A DNA stretch of 60,522 bases from Paraburkholderia elongata (GCF_013177735.1 NZ_WOEZ01000134.1:1-60522), one strand, 5' to 3'; positions 7,846 to 17,527 are shown, counted from the stretch's first letter. The notes: generated by a model from the letters alone, not told the origin. A program made the numbers and translations.

Positions 7846-9011
7846 GGCGTCGCGATGGTCGAGCGGGGCGCGGCTTGCTTCGCGAACCGGGTGACGGAAA
7901 ACACGTCGAGGGGAATAACGGTGCTACCCGTGTCGACGAACTCGGCCAGCGTCTCGCCGACGCCCGGACCGATCTGGAAACCCGAGCCGCAGAAACCGAA
8001 CGCATAGTAAAGACCATCGACCTTACTGCTCGGCCCGATCACCGGTTCGCCGTCGGGCAGATAACTTTCCACGCCGCTCCACACGCGAATCACATGCAGC
8101 GGCGCCATCGCGGGCACGAGCCGCCGCAACTGCGCGACTTGCCGCACGGTATTGCGCGGCAGGACCGATGCGCGGCACGTCACGGCATCCGCCGGCCCAC
8201 CGGGACCGCCGCCGAGAATGATATTGCCGCGCGGAATCTGCCGGAAATAGATGCTCTCTTCCTTGATCGATGTGAACACACCCATCGACGACTTGAACAC
8301 ATACGGCACCGGCTCGGTCACGGCCATCTGCGGTCCGCTCGCGGTCAGCGGAACGGGTTCGCCGAACTGTTCGGTGAGACGGCTCGCCCAGGCGCCCGCG
8401 CAGATCACGAGTTGCGCGGCCCAATACACGTCGCCGTGTGCGCTCTCCACGCGAAACCGCTCACCGTCTTTTTCGACACGCACGATCTCGGTGTTCTCGA
8501 TCACCTGGGCGCCGAGCCGCTCGGCCGCACGACCAAACGCGGGCGCAGCGAGACGCGGATTGGCGTGACCGTCGAGTGGCGAAATCGATGCCGCCAGCAC
8601 CTCGCGCCCGAGAAACGGAAAGCGTTGGAACATGGCATCGCCGTGCAACACTTTGAGGTCGAGACCGTAAGCACGGGCATCGATCGCATATTGATCGAAA
8701 TTCTCCACGTCCTTCTGGTGGTAGCACACGCGCGTGTGGCCCGACGCAAGAAACTCGATGTCTTCGCCGAGCAGTTCCTTCGAGCGTTGCCATGTCCGCA
8801 GTGCGCGGTTCGCCATCTCGAGTTGCGGCAGCGCGCGGCCCTGCCGGCGAATGCCGCCGAAGTTCACGCCGCTCGCCTGCTGCCCCGTGAGTCCACGTTC
8901 GAGCAGGATCACCGAACGGTTACGCTGACGCAGGAAGAAGGCGGTCGTCGTCCCCATGATGCCGCCGCCGATCACGATGACATCGGCTTCGTTAGTGGTC
9001 GTCGCGCTCAT
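7842..9011 (-). CDS. FAD-dependent oxidoreductase, OoxB/HcnC-like beta subunit
   Basis: A DAO-family flavoprotein of 389 residues, related to glycine oxidase, D-amino-acid dehydrogenase and opine oxidase subunit B. The dinucleotide motif VIVIGGGIMG is at residues 11-20, followed by an acidic ribose-binding ERG. The start MSATTTNE overlaps the previous gene's stop by 4 bp. With the two preceding genes it forms a three-part set (2Fe-2S protein, FAD/NAD(P) protein with a C-terminal Fe-S site, DAO-type catalytic subunit) known from opine oxidases, hydrogen cyanide synthase and some amino-acid dehydrogenases. This subunit would carry the substrate site. The substrate is unknown; the neighbouring peptide/opine-type ABC importer argues for an imported N-substituted amino acid or amine. 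Confidence 0.8.
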   Translation of the reverse strand: MSATTTNEADVIVIGGGIMGTTTAFFLRQRNRSVILLERGLTGQQASGVNFGGIRRQGRALPQLEMANRALRTWQRSKELLGEDIEFLASGHTRVCYHQKDVENFDQYAIDARAYGLDLKVLHGDAMFQRFPFLGREVLAASISPLDGHANPRLAAPAFGRAAERLGAQVIENTEIVRVEKDGERFRVESAHGDVYWAAQLVICAGAWASRLTEQFGEPVPLTASGPQMAVTEPVPYVFKSSMGVFTSIKEESIYFRQIPRGNIILGGGPGGPADAVTCRASVLPRNTVRQVAQLRRLVPAMAPLHVIRVWSGVESYLPDGEPVIGPSSKVDGLYYAFGFCGSGFQIGPGVGETLAEFVDTGSTVIPLDVFSVTRFAKQAAPRSTIATP

Positions 9012-10378
9012 TCGCCCACCTCTTCGGTAAGCGCCACAGGCAGCGGCTTGACGGGCGCCTGACCGCGCAGCCGTCCCACCGAGGACAACGGCACACAAGC
9101 CGCCGCTGCGATGATTTCCGCACCAGCGTGGCCGCAGTAGCGCCCCTGGCAGCGGCCCATGCCGACGCGCGAAAAAGCCTTCGCGCGATTGGCTTCCTGG
9201 GCGCCGGTCTCATGCACGACACGGCGCAGTTCGCCGGCCGTAATCGCTTCACAGCGGCAGACAATCGTTTCATCCGGCAGGGACGCGGCGAATTTCGCCG
9301 GCCACGGAAAGGCTTCCCGCAGGCCCGCGGCGAAGCGTGTGAAACGTGCGAGTTCGGCGCGCAACTGCTCGACGCCTTCGACCTTCACGCCGTGATCGCG
9401 CAACGCCGCCAACGCCGCGAGTCGGCCCGAACGTTCCGCTGCGTCCGCACCGCGCACCCTTGCGCCATCGCCCGCCAGATAGACGCCCATGACGCTGCTA
9501 CGGCCATCGTCGTCGATTTGCGGAAGCCACTGCTGCGTGTTGTCGTCGAACAGGAAGCCGCACCCCGCGAGGTCCGCGAGCTGCGTCTCGGGACGCAGGT
9601 GATAACCGAGCGCGACGGCATCGCATGCAAGTTCGAGTTGCTTGCCGTCAGGCAACGCAACCACAACGCCGCTTACACCGTCTTGCGGCGAGCCTTTGAT
9701 TTCCACAGGCTGCACGCCGCGATGAACCGGCACGCGCGCCTTTGCCAGCACACGCGTCAACGCAATCCCCTTTTTGAGCGCGGCAGGAATCGCCAGCAAC
9801 CGGGGCAGCGCGGCCACACGCTGCATGAATGTCGAAGTATCGAGCACCGCCGCCACCTGCGCGCCCGCCTTCACATATTGCGCGGCCACGAGATACAGCA
9901 GCGGACCGCTGCCCATCATCACGATGCGCGAGCCGATCGCGCATCCCTGCGATTTCAGCGCAACCTGCGCGCCGCCGAGGCTATACGTGCCGGCCTGGTG
10001 CCAGCCCTTGACCGGCATCAGCCGGTCCGTCGCGCCGCTGCAAACAATCAGGGAATCGAACGTCAGCGTCTGGTAGCGCGTGCCGCTCGCGAGATGCACG
10101 GTGTTCGGCGAGATATTCCAGACCAGCGTCTCCGGCAGATAATCGATCTTGCCCTTCAGCGCATCGAAGCTTTGATGCAGCGAAGCGGCGCGCTCTGCCT
10201 CGGTGCCGTACAACGTCTCATAGCTGCGAGAAAAACCTTCCGGTTGCCGCCGATAAATCTGGCCCCCGTCACGCCGCCCTTCGTCGATGACCGTCGGCCG
10301 CAGCCCCGCTTCGACCAGCGCCTGCGCGGCGCGCACGCCCGCCGGCCCGGTGCCGATGATCACTACACGCGGGGCCAT
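9008..10378 (-). CDS. NAD(P)/FAD-dependent oxidoreductase, OoxA/HcnB-like alpha subunit
   Basis: A 456-residue pyridine-nucleotide-disulfide-oxidoreductase-type protein. The N-terminal FAD motif VVIIGTGPAG sits at residues 5-14, a second Rossmann motif appears around MMGSGP, and the C-terminal BFD-like [2Fe-2S] region shows CRCE followed by GRCQGRYCGH. This layout is that of OoxA/HcnB electron-transfer subunits. The start MAPRVVII overlaps the end of the preceding small Fe-S gene by 16 bp, and its stop overlaps the next gene's ATG (ATGA), so tight coupling is likely. It probably passes electrons from the catalytic subunit towards the respiratory chain together with the small ferredoxin-like subunit. 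Confidence 0.8.
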   Translation of the reverse strand: MAPRVVIIGTGPAGVRAAQALVEAGLRPTVIDEGRRDGGQIYRRQPEGFSRSYETLYGTEAERAASLHQSFDALKGKIDYLPETLVWNISPNTVHLASGTRYQTLTFDSLIVCSGATDRLMPVKGWHQAGTYSLGGAQVALKSQGCAIGSRIVMMGSGPLLYLVAAQYVKAGAQVAAVLDTSTFMQRVAALPRLLAIPAALKKGIALTRVLAKARVPVHRGVQPVEIKGSPQDGVSGVVVALPDGKQLELACDAVALGYHLRPETQLADLAGCGFLFDDNTQQWLPQIDDDGRSSVMGVYLAGDGARVRGADAAERSGRLAALAALRDHGVKVEGVEQLRAELARFTRFAAGLREAFPWPAKFAASLPDETIVCRCEAITAGELRRVVHETGAQEANRAKAFSRVGMGRCQGRYCGHAGAEIIAAAACVPLSSVGRLRGQAPVKPLPVALTEEVGE

Positions 10379-10677
10379 ACACCCTCCCCGGCTTCGGCGA
10401 GCTTCGTGACGATCGACATGCCGGGCGCCGCAGGCGTACTGCACGCCCTCATGCGTTCGCCTTGCGCCGTCCAGACCCAGCAGTCCTGGCAAGCGCCCAT
10501 CAAACAGAAACCGGCGCGGCGGCCGTCGCCGAATTCGGAATCGCGCAATGTGCTCACGCCGGTCAGCAAGGCGACCATCAACGTGTCGCCCTCGGCGGCC
10601 TCATGCACGACGCCGTCCACGGTAATCGGAAAGGTCTTGCGGCCTGTCTCAGCGAGCCGCACAAATCGTCCGCTCAT
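10363..10677 (-). CDS. (2Fe-2S)-binding small subunit, OoxC/HcnA-like
   Basis: A 104-residue ferredoxin-like protein with the plant-type [2Fe-2S] cysteine pattern at C58, C63, C66 and C79 (FCLMGACQDC and RACST). Proteins of this size and pattern form the gamma subunit of opine oxidase and HcnA of cyanide synthase. The start MSGRFVRLAE overlaps the stop of the ABC ATPase by 4 bp. It overlaps the next oxidoreductase gene by 16 bp. It acts in the cytoplasm or at the inner face of the membrane as an electron carrier in the three-subunit dehydrogenase. Confidence 0.8.
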   Translation of the reverse strand: MSGRFVRLAETGRKTFPITVDGVVHEAAEGDTLMVALLTGVSTLRDSEFGDGRRAGFCLMGACQDCWVWTAQGERMRACSTPAAPGMSIVTKLAEAGEGVWPRV

Positions 10678-12530
10678 GCCGGGGTCGCCTCCGCGGTCTG
10701 CAAGCGGTTCAATTCGGCCGCCGGATGATGGCAAAGAATCTCCGCGCCCGAAGGCAGTTTCTTCAGGGACGGCGGCGTCATATTGCACATCCCGTCGATG
10801 CGCACCGGGCAGCGCGCGCGGAACGCGCACAACTCTGGAATATCGGAGCTCTCGCCCATCGGCGGCAACGCGGCACAACCGATCTCGCGGCGCGCATCGA
10901 GCCAGCCCGGTTTCAGCGCGGGCACCGAATCGACCAGCAAGCCCGTGTACGGGTGATACGGCGGCGCCGCGAGCACGTCGCGCTGCCCGGCTTCCACGCG
11001 ATGCCCCGCGTACAGCACGATCACTTCGTCGCAGATGGCGCGCACGGTCGAGATGTCGTGGCTGATGAACATGTACGACACGCCGAGCTCACGGCGCAAT
11101 TCGGCCAGCAGGTCGAGGATCGCCGCGCCGACCACTGTATCGAGCGCGGAGGTCACTTCGTCGCAGAGGATCAAAGCGGGATCGGCAGCGAGCGCGCGCG
11201 CCAGATTCACGCGCTGCTTCTGGCCGCCGGAGAGTCCGGCAGGTGTGCGCGTGGCAATCGAGGCCGGCAGCTGTACCAGATCGAGCAGTTCCAGCATGCG
11301 TTTCTTAGCAGCCGAGCCACCCAGATGGTGATAGAACGCCAGCGGACGGGCAAGGATGTCGGCGATCGAATGGCTCGGGTTCAGCGCGGTGTCGGCGTTC
11401 TGGAACACGATCTGGATTTGCCGATACTGCTCCAGCGTGCGGCGCGACAGTTGTGCGGGCAACGGCTTGCCATCGAACAACACTTCGCCGCCCGCGCGGT
11501 CGACGAGACCGGCCACCACGCGCGCGAGCGTCGTCTTGCCGGAGCCGGATTCGCCGATCACACCGAGCGTGCTGCCGCGAGGGATCGCCAAACTGACGTC
11601 GTCGAGCACGCGCACGGCGGGCGCGCCGAAGCGATCGATACGTCCGTAGCCAGCCGAGAGCCCGCGAATTTCGAGCAACGGCGGGATGTGCTTGCCGGCA
11701 CTCTGCGGCGTCTCCAGCTCCGCTTCCGGACGGCGTGTGGCAGCGAGCAGTTGACGCGTGTAGGCATCCACCGGCGCATCGAGCACTTGCGCGACCGCGC
11801 CGTTCTCCTTCACCGCGCCGCCATTCAGCACGACGATGCGGTCCGCCATCTGCGCGACCACAGCCAGATCGTGCGACACGTACACGGCGGTTGTGCCGAG
11901 TTCGCGGATCACTTTCTTGAAGGCCGCGAGCACCTCGATCTGCGTGGTGACATCGAGCGCGGTGGTCGGCTCATCGAACACGACGACAGCGGGATCGGTA
12001 ATCAGCGCCATCGCGGCCATCAAGCGCTGCAACTGGCCACCGGACACCTGATGCGGATAACGGTCGCCGATCGTCTCCGGCGCGGGCAGCGCGAGCGCGC
12101 GGAACAAGCTGATCGCTTTCGTGCGCGCTGCTTCGGCGGACATCAAGTGATGCAGCAACGCCGGCTCGGTCACCTGATCCATGATCGTGCGCGCCGGATT
12201 GAAACCTGCCGCCGCACTCTGCGCGACATACGCCACGGTCCGCGCCCGCAAACCGCGACGGCCTTTGGCATCGAGCGACAGCACATCCACATCGCCGATA
12301 CGAATCGAACCGCCGCTGATCGAACAACCTGCCCGCGCATAGCCGAGCAAAGACAACGCGATAGTCGTCTTGCCCGACCCGGACTCGCCGATCAGCGCCA
12401 GCACCTCGCCCTTCTTCACCGAAAAATCGACGCCCTTGACGATCTCGGTCACCGGCCCCGGCGCCGCACCCGCGACGACCCGCAGCCCTTTCACTTCAAT
12501 CATGTCCCGATCAGCGCGATCAGCCATCAT
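10674..12530 (-). CDS. ABC transporter dual ATPase (DppD-DppF fusion type)
   Basis: A 618-residue protein with two complete ABC ATPase domains. The first has Walker A GESGSGKTT at residues 48-56 and signature VSGGQ. The second has a second GESGSGKTT near residue 330, signature LSGGQKQR, and a C-terminal oligopeptide/nickel-type extension with cysteines. It energises import through the two DppB/DppC-like permeases encoded upstream. The fused arrangement replaces separate D and F subunits, as in GsiA. Its ATG forms an ATGA overlap with the upstream permease stop, and its own stop overlaps the Fe-S gene start. Confidence 0.88.
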   Translation of the reverse strand: MMADRADRDMIEVKGLRVVAGAAPGPVTEIVKGVDFSVKKGEVLALIGESGSGKTTIALSLLGYARAGCSISGGSIRIGDVDVLSLDAKGRRGLRARTVAYVAQSAAAGFNPARTIMDQVTEPALLHHLMSAEAARTKAISLFRALALPAPETIGDRYPHQVSGGQLQRLMAAMALITDPAVVVFDEPTTALDVTTQIEVLAAFKKVIRELGTTAVYVSHDLAVVAQMADRIVVLNGGAVKENGAVAQVLDAPVDAYTRQLLAATRRPEAELETPQSAGKHIPPLLEIRGLSAGYGRIDRFGAPAVRVLDDVSLAIPRGSTLGVIGESGSGKTTLARVVAGLVDRAGGEVLFDGKPLPAQLSRRTLEQYRQIQIVFQNADTALNPSHSIADILARPLAFYHHLGGSAAKKRMLELLDLVQLPASIATRTPAGLSGGQKQRVNLARALAADPALILCDEVTSALDTVVGAAILDLLAELRRELGVSYMFISHDISTVRAICDEVIVLYAGHRVEAGQRDVLAAPPYHPYTGLLVDSVPALKPGWLDARREIGCAALPPMGESSDIPELCAFRARCPVRIDGMCNMTPPSLKKLPSGAEILCHHPAAELNRLQTAEATPA

Positions 12531-13495
12531 GCACCCCCATGGCTACGGCCGCGACGCCGCAGGTTGTCGATCAGCAGATTCATGCCGATGGTCAGCGTCG
12601 CAATCGCGACAGCAGGCATCAAAACAGCAGGCGCGCCCTCGGACAAACCGCCGATGTTCTCGCGCACGAGCGAACCCCAATCCGCATTCGGAGGCTGCAC
12701 ACCGAGGCCGAGGAAGCTCAGCCCGCTCAGCAGCAGCACGATGAACACGAAGCGCAAACCGAAATCGGCGAGCATCGGATGAATCATGTTCGGCAGCACT
12801 TCAACGCGTGCGATATAGAAGATGCCCTCGCCGCGCGCTCTTGCCACCTGGACATATTCGAGGCCCATCAGGTTCACCGCGAGCGAGCGCGAAATGCGGA
12901 ATGCACCGGGGATATAGGCCAAGGCGGCAACGGTCGTCAGCATCGGGATCGACGAACCGAACGCGGCGATGACAACGAGCGCGAGCACCTTGCTCGGAAT
13001 CGAAATCAGCGCATCGAACAACCGGCTCAGGATTTCATCGACCCAGCGCCCGGACACCGCGGCGAGCAGCCCGAAGAACGTGCCGATCAAACTGGCGAGT
13101 ACCGCGGCCGCCAGCGCGAGGCCCACCGTATAACGAGCGCCGTAGAGAATCCGGCTCAACATATCGCGGCCGAGATAGTCGGTGCCGAGCGGATACGCCG
13201 CGCTATAGCTGCCGAAAATCTCCGTCGATGTCAGCGTGCCGCCGTTATACGGTGCGACCAGCGGCCCGATGAACGCGACGATCAGCCAGAACGTCACCAG
13301 CACGAGGCCAATCAGGCCGAGCACGGAGAAGCGGTGCACCAGCCGTTTCAACACGCCTTGCTTAAGTGCTGCCGTTTCGACGACCGGCGGCTCGACAGCG
13401 GGTTCATCGAGGTCCAGGCCTAGGTCCAGGTCGTACAGCTCGGTGCTGGCATGGGGAACATGAGGAACGTGGGGATTGGTAGGTTGGCTCATCAT
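12527..13495 (-). CDS. ABC transporter permease (DppC-like)
   Basis: Inner-membrane permease of 322 residues with about six membrane spans and the BPD_transp_1 EAA-type loop (around YVQVARARGEGIFYIARVEV). A hydrophilic N-terminal tail of about 45 residues contains the repeated NPHVPHVPH and acidic LDLGLDLDEP stretches before the first span. The start MMSQPTNP is chosen because its ATG overlaps the stop of the DppB-like permease (ATGA). It forms a heterodimer with that permease in uptake of a peptide-, opine- or amine-type solute. Confidence 0.86.
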   Translation of the reverse strand: MMSQPTNPHVPHVPHASTELYDLDLGLDLDEPAVEPPVVETAALKQGVLKRLVHRFSVLGLIGLVLVTFWLIVAFIGPLVAPYNGGTLTSTEIFGSYSAAYPLGTDYLGRDMLSRILYGARYTVGLALAAAVLASLIGTFFGLLAAVSGRWVDEILSRLFDALISIPSKVLALVVIAAFGSSIPMLTTVAALAYIPGAFRISRSLAVNLMGLEYVQVARARGEGIFYIARVEVLPNMIHPMLADFGLRFVFIVLLLSGLSFLGLGVQPPNADWGSLVRENIGGLSEGAPAVLMPAVAIATLTIGMNLLIDNLRRRGRSHGGA

Positions 13496-14445
13496 CGACG
13501 CAGCCTCGGATTGGATACGATTTGACACAGGTCGGCGATCAGCACCAACGCGAGATACGCCGCGCAGAACACCATCACACAGCCCTGCACGAGCGGCATG
13601 TCACGGTTGGTGACGGCATCCACCATCAGGCTCGCGAGGCCGGGATAGTTGAAGATCGACTCCACGATCACCACGCCGCCGAACAGATACGACAGGCTCA
13701 ATGCCACCGCATTGGCAATCGGCCCGATCGTGTTCGGCAACACATGCCGCAGCACCACACGCGCAGGCGAGGCCCCCTTGAGCACCGCCATTTCCACGTA
13801 CGACGAATTGAGCTGATCGAGCACCGCGGCCCGCGTCATGCGCGCCATCTGCGCGACGATCACGCAGCACAGCGTCATCACCGGCATCGCGTAGATGCGC
13901 AGCAGCGCGCCGAACGAATGCACCTCCGAGAGATACGACAGCGCGGGCAGCCAACGCAGCTTGACGGCGAAGATCAGCACAGCGATGGTAGCAATCAGAA
14001 ACTCCGGCACGGCCACCGTCGACAGCGTGAGCACATTAAGCGTGCGGTCGAGCAGCGAGCCGCGGAACATCGCCGACGAAATACCGATCAGCAAGGCTAC
14101 GGGCACCGAGACCAGCGCCGTCAGCCCAGCCAGCACCAGCGAGTTCGGCAGGCGCGTGGCGATCAACTCGCTGACCGGCAGATTGTTCGACAGCGAGGTG
14201 CCGAAGTTGCCGCTGAGAATATGAATGAGCCACTCGAAGTAGCGTTGCAGCGCCGGCTGGTCAAGGCCGAACTGATGCCGCAATGCCGCGACGGCTTCCG
14301 GGGTCGCCGCCTGGCCGAGCGCCTCTTGAGCGGCATCGCCGGGAAGCAGCCCGGTGATGGCGAACACGACCGCCGAGACCAGCAGCAGCGTAAGCAGCGC
14401 GAGGCCAAGGCGCGCGGCAATGAGTCGTTGCGCGTGTGCTTTCAT
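13492..14445 (-). CDS. ABC transporter permease (DppB-like)
   Basis: Inner-membrane permease of 317 residues with an N-terminal transmembrane helix (LGLALLTLLLVSAVVFAITG) followed by the DppB-type domain and the cytoplasmic coupling loop (YVEMAVLKGASPARVVLRHV). It is the first of six overlapping genes ending with the AraC-type gene. It lies 124 bp downstream of the solute-binding protein gene, a gap that holds a GC-rich hairpin. Its partner is the permease at 12527-13495. Confidence 0.87.
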   Translation of the reverse strand: MKAHAQRLIAARLGLALLTLLLVSAVVFAITGLLPGDAAQEALGQAATPEAVAALRHQFGLDQPALQRYFEWLIHILSGNFGTSLSNNLPVSELIATRLPNSLVLAGLTALVSVPVALLIGISSAMFRGSLLDRTLNVLTLSTVAVPEFLIATIAVLIFAVKLRWLPALSYLSEVHSFGALLRIYAMPVMTLCCVIVAQMARMTRAAVLDQLNSSYVEMAVLKGASPARVVLRHVLPNTIGPIANAVALSLSYLFGGVVIVESIFNYPGLASLMVDAVTNRDMPLVQGCVMVFCAAYLALVLIADLCQIVSNPRLRR

Positions 14446-14472
14446 CGAAAGTCGCCTCCTCTGGGGTGAAGC

Positions 14473-14498
14473 CGCACGCCGCGAGCAAGCGGCGTGCG
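14473..14498 (-). repeat. GC-rich hairpin between binding-protein and permease genes
   Basis: A 10-bp perfect inverted repeat (14473-14482 with 14489-14498, arms CGCACGCCGC and GCGGCGTGCG) with a 6-nt loop. There is no T tract on the minus strand, so it is unlikely to be an efficient intrinsic terminator. Such hairpins often protect or process the transcript so that the binding protein is made in excess over the membrane subunits; that role is inference. Confidence 0.5.
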
Positions 14499-14569
14499 TA
14501 TTGCCGGGTTCGACTTCCCAGTTCGTCAGACTGGAAACCCTTTGTTACTGTTCGTCAGTCACGGCCGGC

Positions 14570-16186
14570 TCAGGCCTCCAGCCAGACGTTTTCCGCGAAC
14601 ATGAAGCCCATCAGGCCGGCCAGCGGAATCGAGCCGAGGCCCTTGAGCTTCGCCGTGTAGGCATCGAGCGAGCTCTGGAACAGCGGAATGCCGACGCCGC
14701 CGGTTTCATGCACCAGCACCTGCATGTCGCCGTAGATCTTCTTACGCTTCGCATCGTCCGGTTCGCCACGTGCCGCGACCAGCATCTGGTCGAACTTCGC
14801 GCTCTTCCAGTTCGCTTCGTTCCACGGCGCGTCCGACTTGAAGAACTGGGTGAAGATCACGTCGGCGCTCGGACGCGCGTTGATATTGCCGAACCCCAGC
14901 GGATGCTTCATCCAGTGGTTCGACCAGTAGCCGTCGGACGGCACGCGCGACACCTGAAGATTCAGACCGGCTTGCGGCGCCACCTGCTGAAGGAACATCG
15001 CCATTTCAACCGATCCTTCTGCCGCCGGCGACGCGAAAATCTGGATCGGCGCGCTGCCGACTTTGGCCTTCTGGAAATGGAACTTCGCCTTGTCCGGATC
15101 GAAGGCGCGCTGCGGCAAACCGGCCAGGTAGTACTTGTTGGTCGGATCGATAGGCTGATCGTTGCCGATCGCGCCGTACCCCTGGAAGATCGCCCGGCGC
15201 ATCTGCTCGCGATCCTGCAGGTACATCATGCCTCGCCGAAAATCGTCGTTGGCGGTAATGCCACCTTCGTCGCGAACAATCAGGTCCGTGTACTCGCCCG
15301 TCTTCGTCTCCAGAACGGCGAAACCACCGGCGCCCTTGATCTGGGCAGTCGAACGCGGGCTCACCGAGTTGATCAGTTGCACGTCGCCCGAGAGCAGCGC
15401 GTTCACGCGCGCCGATTCGTCGCCAATGCCGATCAATTCGACTTCGTCCAGGTGCGGCAGGCCCGGCTTCCAGTAATTCGTGTTCTTCACGCCGACCGTA
15501 CGCACGCCCGGCGAGAATTCCTTGACCTTGAACGGGCCGGTGCCGACCGCGGTTTTGAAATCCTTGGTGCCGTCCTTGATGATCTGGAAATGCGAGGTGG
15601 CGAGAATCACCGGCAGATCGGCGTTCGGACCTTCCAGCGTGATCGTCACTTCGTTCGGGCCCGTCGCCTTCACTTCCTTGATCTGATCGGCCAGCGTCTT
15701 CGCTTTCGACGCCGTCGCCGGATCCTTATGGCGCATGATCGAATACACGACGTCGGCCGGCGTGAGCGGCTTTCCGTCGTGGAACTGCACGCCGGTGCGC
15801 AGCTTGGCGACCCACACTGTCGCATCCTTCGTGTCCAGTGAGGTGGCGAGCGCCATCTTCGCGCCGAGATGTGAATCGAGTTCGGTCAGGCAGTTGTAGA
15901 ACATGAAGCCGCGGACATAGTCCGTGCCGAGCGCGCCCTTGGCGGGGTCGAGCGTGTCGGCGGCCGATGCGGACTGCGTCGCCACCCGGATCTTGCCGCC
16001 CTGCTTCGGCTTCGCTTGCGCAAAGGCCGCGCCGCTCGCGGTCAGAAGGCCGGCGCCCGTCACCGACATCATCCCGGCCGCAGCCATCGCGCGCAGCACG
16101 CCGCGCCGCGACGTGCCTTTTGACGTCAATCGCTCCAACTCGGTGCCGAGTTGAAAAGCGTCATGTTGTGAGGTTTCCTTATTCAT
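14570..16186 (-). CDS. ABC transporter substrate-binding protein (SBP_bac_5), Tat signal
   Basis: Periplasmic binding protein of 538 residues of the oligopeptide/nickel/opine family. The N-terminus carries a twin-arginine motif, TSRRGVLRAM at about residues 25-34, and a hydrophobic region ending in ASGAAFAQA, so export by Tat is likely. Family features include the GGKIRVATQ strand after the signal and the AKLRTGVQFHDGKPLTPADV segment. It delivers the solute to the DppBC-like permeases encoded downstream. It lies 66 bp after the FAD oxidase gene. The substrate is not readable from sequence; the companion oxidases suggest a nitrogenous compound rather than a peptide. Confidence 0.88.
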   Translation of the reverse strand: MNKETSQHDAFQLGTELERLTSKGTSRRGVLRAMAAAGMMSVTGAGLLTASGAAFAQAKPKQGGKIRVATQSASAADTLDPAKGALGTDYVRGFMFYNCLTELDSHLGAKMALATSLDTKDATVWVAKLRTGVQFHDGKPLTPADVVYSIMRHKDPATASKAKTLADQIKEVKATGPNEVTITLEGPNADLPVILATSHFQIIKDGTKDFKTAVGTGPFKVKEFSPGVRTVGVKNTNYWKPGLPHLDEVELIGIGDESARVNALLSGDVQLINSVSPRSTAQIKGAGGFAVLETKTGEYTDLIVRDEGGITANDDFRRGMMYLQDREQMRRAIFQGYGAIGNDQPIDPTNKYYLAGLPQRAFDPDKAKFHFQKAKVGSAPIQIFASPAAEGSVEMAMFLQQVAPQAGLNLQVSRVPSDGYWSNHWMKHPLGFGNINARPSADVIFTQFFKSDAPWNEANWKSAKFDQMLVAARGEPDDAKRKKIYGDMQVLVHETGGVGIPLFQSSLDAYTAKLKGLGSIPLAGLMGFMFAENVWLEA

Positions 16187-16252
16187 CGATCTTCTCCGCG
16201 AGGGTGACAGGGATAGCTGCGTGGTTTTAATGGCAAATACAACAATGAAGAA

Positions 16253-17527
16253 TCAATAGAAGATGTCTTTGATGCGGTAGTACGTCCCCACCAGCGGCAG
16301 GAACCAGGGTTTGCCGGTGTGGCCCGGGATCGCGGGCCACTCGGACCCGCGCCACGGATTACGCTCTTCGTGGCCGTCCATCACGTCGGCCATCACCTGG
16401 CCCATATGCGTCGACATCTGTGTGCCGTGGCCGCTGTAACCCAGCGAAAAATAGATGCCGTCGTGCTGCCCGGCATGCGGCAGACGGTCGGCGGTCATGT
16501 CTACCAGGCCGCCCCAGCAATAGTCGATGCGTGCTTTCGCCAGCATCGGGAACATTGCGGCGAGACCCTGTTGCAGAATCCTTCCGCTCTTCGCGTCGGA
16601 GGGTCGCTCGGACGCCGTAAAACGCGCACGACCACCGAACAGCAAGCGCGAATCCGGCGTCACGCGGAAGTAGTTGTGCATCAGCCGCGTGGTGGTGTAA
16701 GCACGGCGGTTCGGAAACACTTGCGCCAGCAGTTCCGACGGCAGCGGTTCCGTCACGACGATGAACGAACCCACCGGCGCGAGACGCCGCCGATACCAGC
16801 CAAACGGACCGTGCCGCGACGGGCCGGTGGCGATCAGCACCTGCTTCGCGCGCACTTCGCCGCGTGCGGTCGTGACCCTGAAGCCACTGCCGTCCTTCGC
16901 GATCGCGGTGACCGCCGCGTTTTCATACAGCTTCGCGCCGCGACGCACCGCGGCGTCGGCGAGTCCGACCGTGAACTTGCCCATATGCATCTGGCCGCCA
17001 TGCCGTTGCAGCAACCCACCGTAAAAACTGTCCGACTGGATTTCGCTGCGAATCCGCTCGCGCCCGATTAGTTCGATATCCGTATCGACTTCGCGACGGA
17101 TCAACTCCGCCGTCTTCTCCAAGTGCGCCAGGTGATGCGGCTTCGACGCCAGCTTCAGTTTGCCGGTCGCAATGTAATTACAGTCGATGTTTTCCTCGCG
17201 AATCAGACGCTCGACCGTATCGACCGCATCCGAAAACGCGCGGTAGCAGGCACTGGCCCGCTCCACACCCAGTTGCGCGACCAGCGCGACGAAGTCCTGC
17301 GCGACGCCGGTATTGACCTGCCCACCGTTGCGCCCGGACGCGCCGCCGCCGATGCGGCCCGCGTCGAGCACCGTCACCGAGGCGCCGCGCTTGCCCAACG
17401 CCTGCGCCGCCGAGAGCCCGGTGAAGCCGCCGCCGATCACGACGACATCGGTCTGGCCTTCCACCGGACCTTCACACGCCGAAACGAGCGGCGGTGCGGT
17501 GTCGAGCCAATAGGAATCGAGCTTCAT
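16253..17527 (-). CDS. FAD-dependent amine oxidase (PuuB/OrdL-like)
   Basis: DAO-family flavoprotein of 424 residues. The FAD motif VVVIGGGFTGLSAAQALGKR has glycines at 32, 34 and 37, and SGRNGGQVNTG shows the flavin-contact region typical of gamma-glutamylputrescine oxidase-like proteins. It would oxidise an amine, probably releasing an aldehyde for the aldehyde dehydrogenase encoded at 18447. The start MKLDSYWLDT has AGGACA a short distance upstream. It lies between the HAD gene (39-bp gap) and the binding-protein gene (66-bp gap) on the same strand. The exact substrate is unknown; no PuuA or PuuD is present nearby, so the full Puu pathway is not supported. Confidence 0.78.
   Translation of the reverse strand: MKLDSYWLDTAPPLVSACEGPVEGQTDVVVIGGGFTGLSAAQALGKRGASVTVLDAGRIGGGASGRNGGQVNTGVAQDFVALVAQLGVERASACYRAFSDAVDTVERLIREENIDCNYIATGKLKLASKPHHLAHLEKTAELIRREVDTDIELIGRERIRSEIQSDSFYGGLLQRHGGQMHMGKFTVGLADAAVRRGAKLYENAAVTAIAKDGSGFRVTTARGEVRAKQVLIATGPSRHGPFGWYRRRLAPVGSFIVVTEPLPSELLAQVFPNRRAYTTTRLMHNYFRVTPDSRLLFGGRARFTASERPSDAKSGRILQQGLAAMFPMLAKARIDYCWGGLVDMTADRLPHAGQHDGIYFSLGYSGHGTQMSTHMGQVMADVMDGHEERNPWRGSEWPAIPGHTGKPWFLPLVGTYYRIKDIFY

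Noticed and set aside
9128..12782. Plus-strand frames of 645 and 685 codons opposite the oxidoreductase and ABC genes
   Set aside because: Antisense shadows of well-supported minus-strand genes; composition is not protein-like.
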